Translations under genes and position numbers: made by a program | Notes under the pieces: model-generated | Database searches by the model: none | What the model was told of the DNA's origin: nothing | Seen by the model: the letters and a program-made list of their open reading frames with translations, nothing else | Source: Planococcus salinus | GTDB lineage: Bacteria; Bacillota; Bacilli; Bacillales_A; Planococcaceae | Direction of reading: 5' to 3' | Length of the DNA: 64,000 nucleotides | NCBI RefSeq assembly: GCF_003719725.1 | Contig: NZ_RIAX01000001.1 | Location: 456,250-520,249, forward strand | Part shown: piece after piece, positions 59,704 to 64,000 of the stretch | How the letters are laid out: the number at the start of each line of letters is the position of its first letter | How positions within the stretch are numbered: the first letter of the stretch is position 1

Positions 59704-59994
59704 TCACTGGTACTTTTCTGTCATGGAATCCATCGATGTGCCGCCCGGTCGATGAAGGATCTTCACTTGTGAGACTACGCTTTCGATGCCAGACTCGATC
59801 AGTTTTTCATTCATCTGCTCCACGATCGACAGTAACTCGGACAACTCCCCTTCCATCGTCGTTTCCAGAGGATGAACCTGATAGTTGACACCGGATTGTT
59901 TGATGACTTCTATGGCTTTGTCGACATACGAATCATAATCTGCCCCGCCGTCTGTATGAGGAATGATTTGCACACTGAGCAATGTTTTTGCCAT
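59704..59994 (-). CDS. Thiamine-binding protein, MTH1187/YkoF-like (copy 2)
   Basis: 96 residues, clearly paralogous to the protein at 51914: TLLSVQIIPHTDGGADYDSYVDKAIEVIKQSGVNYQVHPLETTMEGEL, then VVSQVKILHRPGGTSMDSMTEKYQ. About two thirds of positions are shared by eye. No TPP riboswitch is visible before this copy, so it seems to be regulated differently, possibly by the divergent-looking palindromes or TetR. The ribosome binding site GAAGGAGGAGTATGGATA is strong. Function in thiamine or pyrimidine binding is inferred from the family. Confidence 0.85.
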   Translation of the reverse strand: MAKTLLSVQIIPHTDGGADYDSYVDKAIEVIKQSGVNYQVHPLETTMEGELSELLSIVEQMNEKLIESGIESVVSQVKILHRPGGTSMDSMTEKYQ

Positions 59995-60153
59995 TATCCA
60001 TACTCCTCCTTCAGATTTAAAATAGATCTTATTTCAACCCGTGGCTATTGCTCTTTCTATCCCTATACCCAGTCGACAGCTGCACAAACAGTTTACCGTT
60101 CACGAAAAATGCGCCTTATGGAAGACGAACTTCCAGAAGGCGCATCATGCAGG

Positions 60154-61005
60154 TCAAAATCCTCTTCTGTCATCTTGATCGGTTAAATTGCCCCGGCGTT
60201 CAGTATCTGTTGTTTCATCAACGTCCACTTCTTCGCGCCGGACCGTTTCATTGACGCGTTCCGTATCTTTTACTTTTCGTTTTCCAACGACTATTTCTTC
60301 GCTTACGACGTCTTTTTTCGAAACATCCACACGTTCTTCCGTAACGGGAATATGAAGCTGGCCGTCTTCTTCATACGCATCTCTTGAAGTGAGTCCGCTG
60401 TCTCGACTGTCGTCAGCTGTCGTTTCGGTCGAATCAGCAGCCGGACGCCGCTCTACATACACTTCTTCCCGCTCGACTGGCACTTCCACGACCTTCTCTT
60501 CTTCCACTACATTCTTGCCGACATTGACTTCTCCGGTCTGTACGCGTTCTTTGTCGACATTCAGCCGCTCTTCGTGCAGACGCAGGCTGTCTTCCTGATC
60601 TGTTCCCCGCCGCCGTGTTTCGTCGGTATTTGTTCCTGCTGTTGTAGTGCGCGTATCGTGAGACGAAGCAAAATTACGGTCTACGTACAAAAGAATCCGT
60701 CCGTCTTCCACATCCCGGCTGTAATCGGTTGATCGCGTAGAATCTTCACTGATATTCGTATACGATTTTCTGTCGGCATCTTCTTTTGAGAAAACGGATT
60801 TGAATTTGTCTTTCCAGTCTCCTTTGTCACCTGTACTGAAATTTACAGCTGTTTTGTCTTTCAGCGTATCCACATGATCATGGCCTTTTGCAATGACATA
60901 CATATCCTCTTCCCGGTAGCCTTGCTCTTTCAGTTCAAGGATTTTTTTATATACTTGAGCCTGCAACTCGAATGATCCGATCAGTTTAGCATCATTATAA
61001 GCCAT
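60154..61005 (-). CDS. General stress protein, YflT (17M) plus YsnF/AvaK (DUF2382) domains
   Basis: 283 residues. The N-terminal ~75 (LIGSFELQAQVYKKILELKEQGYREEDMYVIAKG) match the YflT/GSP17M domain. A Ser/Thr/Asp-rich linker follows, then the YsnF-type domain with LRLHEERLNVDKERVQTGEVNVGKNVVEEEKVVEVPVEREEVYVERRP and VTEERVDVSKKDVVSEEIVVGKRKVKDTERV, the DUF2382 repeats. It is highly charged and probably cytoplasmic. A SigB promoter (61058-61082) precedes it. The two domains often co-occur in SigB-dependent desiccation or heat stress proteins of Bacillales. Confidence 0.88.
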   Translation of the reverse strand: MAYNDAKLIGSFELQAQVYKKILELKEQGYREEDMYVIAKGHDHVDTLKDKTAVNFSTGDKGDWKDKFKSVFSKEDADRKSYTNISEDSTRSTDYSRDVEDGRILLYVDRNFASSHDTRTTTAGTNTDETRRRGTDQEDSLRLHEERLNVDKERVQTGEVNVGKNVVEEEKVVEVPVEREEVYVERRPAADSTETTADDSRDSGLTSRDAYEEDGQLHIPVTEERVDVSKKDVVSEEIVVGKRKVKDTERVNETVRREEVDVDETTDTERRGNLTDQDDRRGF

Positions 61006-61057
61006 TTGAAAAACCTCCTTGTATACTGGTTTCTTATTTTGACTGTACAGTCTTTTA

Positions 61058-61082
61058 GTACCCGCTCGCTTTTCCCTTAAAC
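61058..61082 (-). promoter_or_regulatory. SigB-dependent promoter of the stress protein
   Basis: GTTTAA (61077-61082) and GGGTAC (61058-61063) on the minus strand with a 13-base spacer fit the SigB consensus GTTTAA-N12-14-GGGWAW in all but the last base. Confidence 0.8.
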
Positions 61083-61112
61083 TCCTTGCCCCGTCCCGTC
61101 CTTCATCAAATA

Positions 61113-61150
61113 AAAACTGCCACCTTTCTTTAAAAGGTGACAGTTTTCAA
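61113..61150 (-). terminator. Terminator of the vWA gene
   Basis: Arms AAAACTGCCACCTTT and AAAGGTGACAGTTTT with one mismatch; T-rich on the minus strand. Confidence 0.85.
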
Positions 61151-61163
61151 ACAGGCTTTATTT

Positions 61164-61808
61164 TTACTTGCGCTTTTCAAAGTCAGCTTCAATTTTCACT
61201 TTCCAGCTGCGATCCAACGCTTCGCCCTTACGGAATGAACGAACGGTTTCATTCAGTACATTGAAGTTCAATTCAGTGCCGGTTGCATCGGCATGGTAAT
61301 CGACGGCAAAATCTTCGCCGATACCGAAACGCCGCGCTGTTTGCGCCGCGTCGATATTGGCTCCCAGAAAGATGAACTCCCAATCAAACCGGTTTTTTTG
61401 ATGGCTGATCATCGACTGGATTTTCTGCTGGCTGTATTCGCAGCTGGCGTTTTCCATACCATCCGTGGTGATGACAACCAATACTTTCCCGGCTCTTGTT
61501 TCTTCACTGGCCCTTTTTTGGCGATGGCCAACTTTTTGGATCGTTGAACCGATGGCATCCAGCAACGCGGTGGCCCCGCCCACTTCGTAGTTTCTGTCAG
61601 TGAGGGCAGACACTTCCTGTATTGGGAGCCAGTCATGCAGCAGTTCGTATTGATGGTTAAACAATACCGTGGTTACCACCGCATTTCCGGGCTCTTTTTT
61701 CTGCTTGTCGAGAAGGGCGTTGAATCCGCCGATCGTGTCCGCCTCCAGTCCTGCCATGGAGCCGCTTTTATCAAGGATAAAAACCAATTCCGTCGTCTTT
61801 GTTTCCAT
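61164..61808 (-). CDS. von Willebrand factor A (vWA) domain protein, TerY-like
   Basis: 214 residues, almost entirely a vWA domain. The MIDAS metal site is FILDKSGSMAGLEADTIGGFN (DxSGS), with the later Thr in GGATALLDAIGS and Asp in VVITTDGMENAS. No signal peptide or TM is present, so it is cytoplasmic and likely a protein-protein scaffold. It lies ~105 bases downstream of the macro-domain gene. Similar stand-alone vWA proteins occur near tellurite and stress or defence clusters. The function is unknown. Confidence 0.88.
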   Translation of the reverse strand: METKTTELVFILDKSGSMAGLEADTIGGFNALLDKQKKEPGNAVVTTVLFNHQYELLHDWLPIQEVSALTDRNYEVGGATALLDAIGSTIQKVGHRQKRASEETRAGKVLVVITTDGMENASCEYSQQKIQSMISHQKNRFDWEFIFLGANIDAAQTARRFGIGEDFAVDYHADATGTELNFNVLNETVRSFRKGEALDRSWKVKIEADFEKRK

Positions 61809-61912
61809 TTTACAGTCCTCCTTTAATCGATTGCCGGAACTGTTCCGGTTTTTCTCTTCAATTAAAGGATACCTTTTTCCAAGCGTCCTCAGGTCGCTTC
61901 GGAAGCGACAAA

Positions 61913-62920
61913 TCAGGCGCCCAGAAGCGTTTGGTCAAAGGCGAAAAGGGCTTCGTTGATTTCATGAATCCGGTAATTCCCTTGAGTGATGAAGTATTCG
62001 ATGATGACATCGAATTTATTGCTGCGGGACAGGGTATAGCCGGCCACAGCGAGCAATTCCTTTGTCTCCTCCAGGTCCAATTCCAGGGCGACGGCAAAAG
62101 CGACGACAGTTTTTTTGAGCGGCGTGTAATCCGGTGAATTGCGGATTTTCGAAAACAGGCGACGGTCGATATTGGCTTTTTTATAGGTTTCAACATCTGT
62201 CATCCCTTTTTCATCAATAAAACGAAAAAGCCGTTGTGAAAACGTTTCTTCGATTTGATTCAGGACGTCTTCCAGCCGTTGTTGCTCCACCTGGCGCATC
62301 GACGACTGCTCATACACCGGCTCTTCTTCGATGTCTTCCAGCAACTCTCTTCTGTAGCGGGAAAACCGCTGTTGCTGTTGCTCGACATAATGTTCATCAA
62401 TAAATTCACGGATCGATTTGTATAATTTTCCGCTGGCATCGAATGCAGCTTTATCAAATACAACGATATATGCCATCAAGTCATGCTGCATCAGAAACGC
62501 ATGGATTTCCCCGATGGCAATCTGGAGTGCCTGTTCTTTTGGATAACCATAGATACCGGAAGAAATTACCGGAAAAGCAATCGACTCGCATCCATGAGAA
62601 ATGGCCAGCGTCAAAGAGTTCCGGTAGCAGGAACGCAGCAGCTTTTCTTCGCCATGCCCGCCACCTTTCCAGATGGGTCCGACTGTATGGATGATATGGT
62701 CCGCCCGCAGATCGAATGCTGGAGTCCGGACAGCACCGCCTGTGGGACAATGCCCGATTTCATCACAGGCTGCCTGCAGCTGATCGGCACCGGCCGCACG
62801 GAAAATCGCTCCGCAGACACCGCCGCCCATTTTCAGCTGTTCGTTCGCTGCGTTGACTACAGCGTCCACCTGCATGTGGGTGATATCATTCCGGACAAGT
62901 TCCAATGGCATATTTCTCAC
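61913..62920 (-). CDS. Macro-domain protein (ADP-ribose binding/hydrolysis) with C-terminal HTH-like domain
   Basis: 335 residues. Residues 1-170 are a macro domain: ITHMQVDAVVNAANEQLKMGGGVCGAIFRAAG (ADP-ribose loop with NAAN), GGAVRTPAFDLRADHIIHTVGP and the second loop SIAFPVISSGIYGYPKEQA. A Gln/Glu-rich linker follows (VEQQQQRFSRYRRELLEDIE). The C-terminus (~230-335), FIDEKGMTDVETYKKANIDRRLFSKIRN and KKTVVAFAVALELDLEETKELLAVAGYTLS, looks like an XRE-type DNA- or protein-binding helical domain. The macro part should remove or bind ADP-ribose. Paired with the vWA gene downstream, it may form one module. Confidence 0.85.
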   Translation of the reverse strand: MRNMPLELVRNDITHMQVDAVVNAANEQLKMGGGVCGAIFRAAGADQLQAACDEIGHCPTGGAVRTPAFDLRADHIIHTVGPIWKGGGHGEEKLLRSCYRNSLTLAISHGCESIAFPVISSGIYGYPKEQALQIAIGEIHAFLMQHDLMAYIVVFDKAAFDASGKLYKSIREFIDEHYVEQQQQRFSRYRRELLEDIEEEPVYEQSSMRQVEQQRLEDVLNQIEETFSQRLFRFIDEKGMTDVETYKKANIDRRLFSKIRNSPDYTPLKKTVVAFAVALELDLEETKELLAVAGYTLSRSNKFDVIIEYFITQGNYRIHEINEALFAFDQTLLGA

Positions 62921-62966
62921 CTTTTTCTTTGGAATGACGTTACAGGATTCAGGATTCTTTATTTCA

Positions 62967-63701
62967 TCACGGCTGCTGTCTTGGTCTGATCAAAATTTCG
63001 TTGACATCCACATAAGCCGGCTGTTCGACCGCATAACCGATGGCATTGGCGATGTCTTCCGCTTCCAGCATTTTCATTTCCATACCTTCGAACGCTGTCA
63101 GAATATCTTCGTCTGTGATGGTCTGTGTCAATTCCGTTGCCACTGCTCCAGGGGAGACGATGGTGGCACGGATGTCCAAGGAAGGGGCAATTTCTTTCCG
63201 CAATCCTTCTGTGATTGCCCTGACGGCGTATTTGGTTCCGCTGTAAACGGCACTTCCCGGCGTGACTTCGTGGCCAGCGACCGAGGAAATATTAATGATA
63301 TGCCCTTCTTTCTGCTGTTCCATGTGCGGAAGAACTGCGGCAATTCCGTACAACACCCCTTTGATATTGACGTCGACCATCTGGTCCCATTCATCGATTT
63401 TCAGCTTGTTCATGAAAGACAAAGGCATCAGTCCCGCATTGTTGACGAGTACATCAATCCGTCCAAATTGATCGAGCGCCGCTTGAGCCAGCGCTTTCAT
63501 CTGTTCGGAAGATGTAACGTCCGTCACCTGGTATGCCGCCGTTCCTCCCAGTAGCTCGATGTCATTTTTCAGTTCACGCAGGCGGTCCTCGCGTCTTGCT
63601 CCCAGCATGACTTGATATCCTCTTTTGGCCAATTCTTTTGCTGTTGCCTGACCGATGCCGCTGCTGGCGCCGGTGATGATGGCTGTTTTGCCGTTCGTCA
63701 T
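62967..63701 (-). CDS. Short-chain dehydrogenase/reductase (SDR)
   Basis: 244 residues, classical SDR. NAD(P) motif [30 protein letters not shown] (Arg after the second strand favours NADP), [29 protein letters not shown], the catalytic Ser in [19 protein letters not shown] and the YxxxK pair in [18 protein letters not shown]. The C-terminal [15 protein letters not shown] matches the YdfG/serine-3-dehydrogenase-type subgroup. The substrate is unknown. It is 46 bases upstream of the macro gene start on the same strand. Confidence 0.9.
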   Translation of the reverse strand: MTNGKTAIITGASSGIGQATAKELAKRGYQVMLGARREDRLRELKNDIELLGGTAAYQVTDVTSSEQMKALAQAALDQFGRIDVLVNNAGLMPLSFMNKLKIDEWDQMVDVNIKGVLYGIAAVLPHMEQQKEGHIINISSVAGHEVTPGSAVYSGTKYAVRAITEGLRKEIAPSLDIRATIVSPGAVATELTQTITDEDILTAFEGMEMKMLEAEDIANAIGYAVEQPAYVDVNEILIRPRQQP

Positions 63702-63757
63702 TATACTCCAACTCCATTCTTCGAGTTTATTGTGTTTTATATAGATTGATCTAATTC

Positions 63758-63960
63758 GATATTCCGCAAAACAGCTGCGCTAAAACCCTGTACTCCTGCA
63801 TCGCTGCGCTGCTTCGTCGCAAATACAGGGCCGAAGGGAGTTCGGCCCATGTATTTCCTGCGGGCTTGCGCTGAACTAACTCGGGCTGGACACCCGAGTG
63901 GATTTCAGCACTTCGCTATCCCGCTGGAGTCTCCGCTGTTTTGCTCCATATTTATTACAA
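63758..63960. repeat. GC-rich dispersed intergenic repeat, second long copy
   Basis: It starts GATATTCCGCAAAACAGC, as at 33314. Further inside are CTCCTGCATCGCTGCGCTGC and TTCGTCGCAAATAC, the inverse of the block at 49149-49180. A long set of palindromes follows (CTCGGGCTGGACACCCGAG). It ends near TCTCCGCTGTTTTGCTCC. No coding frame is supported. The window ends 40 bases later. Confidence 0.7.
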
Positions 63961-64000
63961 AAAAGATAAATTTGTTTCTTTAGTTCTTTAATTCAATTTG

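Overview
The window reads as a chromosomal segment of a Gram-positive, low-to-moderate-GC Bacillales bacterium, most likely a halotolerant member of the Planococcaceae (Planococcus/Sporosarcina-like). The evidence is AGGAGG-type ribosome binding sites with TTG/GTG starts, many LxxC lipoproteins, a SigB-type promoter, a MhqR-type operator, a CcpA cre site, the nifS/nadBCA arrangement known from Bacillus, and salt-related transporters (BCCT, NhaC). No rRNA, tRNA, CRISPR array or prophage was seen. The species assignment is inference.

Layout. 1-1985: the end of a CuA subunit II and a complete B-family haem-copper subunit I (cbaBA). Subunit I lacks the active-site tyrosine of true oxidases, so it may be a NO reductase. 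2000-9800: small oxidoreductase, VOC and lipoprotein genes; a quinone/azo-stress operon (mhqO-type dioxygenase plus FMN reductase) with a MarR/MhqR regulator and its palindromic operator; a PadR-chromate transporter pair. 9900-17500: a decay zone. It holds a fused remnant of an aromatic catabolic operon behind a cre site, two copies of a lamin-tail gene end (one cut by an IS200/IS605-type tnpB element), a lipoprotein esterase, a two-component system, a GNAT gene and a sigma-4-like protein. 17800-21300: two tandem lipoprotein serpins (one with a nonsense codon) and a RelE-type toxin-antitoxin pair. 21500-33100: many short, poorly characterised genes (P-loop kinases, APH-like kinase, TPR protein, DUF3221 and Ig-like lipoproteins, DUF1835 protein).

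33400-39300: BCCT transporter divergent from an acetamidase/formamidase-like gene, a SulP transporter translationally coupled to an ArsR regulator, and arylamine N-acetyltransferase. 39500-46000: a lipoprotein sugar dehydrogenase, a broken ECF sigma factor, a small membrane protein, a C92-like peptidase and an NhaC antiporter behind a structured leader with a terminator/antiterminator. 46300-49300: a small membrane protein and a secreted gamma-glutamyltransferase, then a GC-rich dispersed repeat. 49300-53500: a TPP-riboswitch-controlled operon for thiamine-precursor uptake (thiY, a thiamine-binding protein, thiX, thiZ) that ends in a flavin monooxygenase/acyl-CoA dehydrogenase-fold gene. 53500-58300: nifS divergent from nadB-nadC-nadA (de novo NAD synthesis). 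58300-64000: TetR regulator, a second thiamine-binding paralogue, a SigB-driven YflT/YsnF stress protein, a vWA-domain/macro-domain pair, an SDR enzyme and a second GC-rich repeat.

Functionally the segment is a patchwork of stress and salvage modules (NO or O2, quinones, chromate, salt, thiamine precursors, NAD) separated by eroding genes. The strongest leads for new biology are the tyrosine-less haem-copper subunit, the thiamine-operon monooxygenase, the NhaC leader RNA and the vWA/macro pair.
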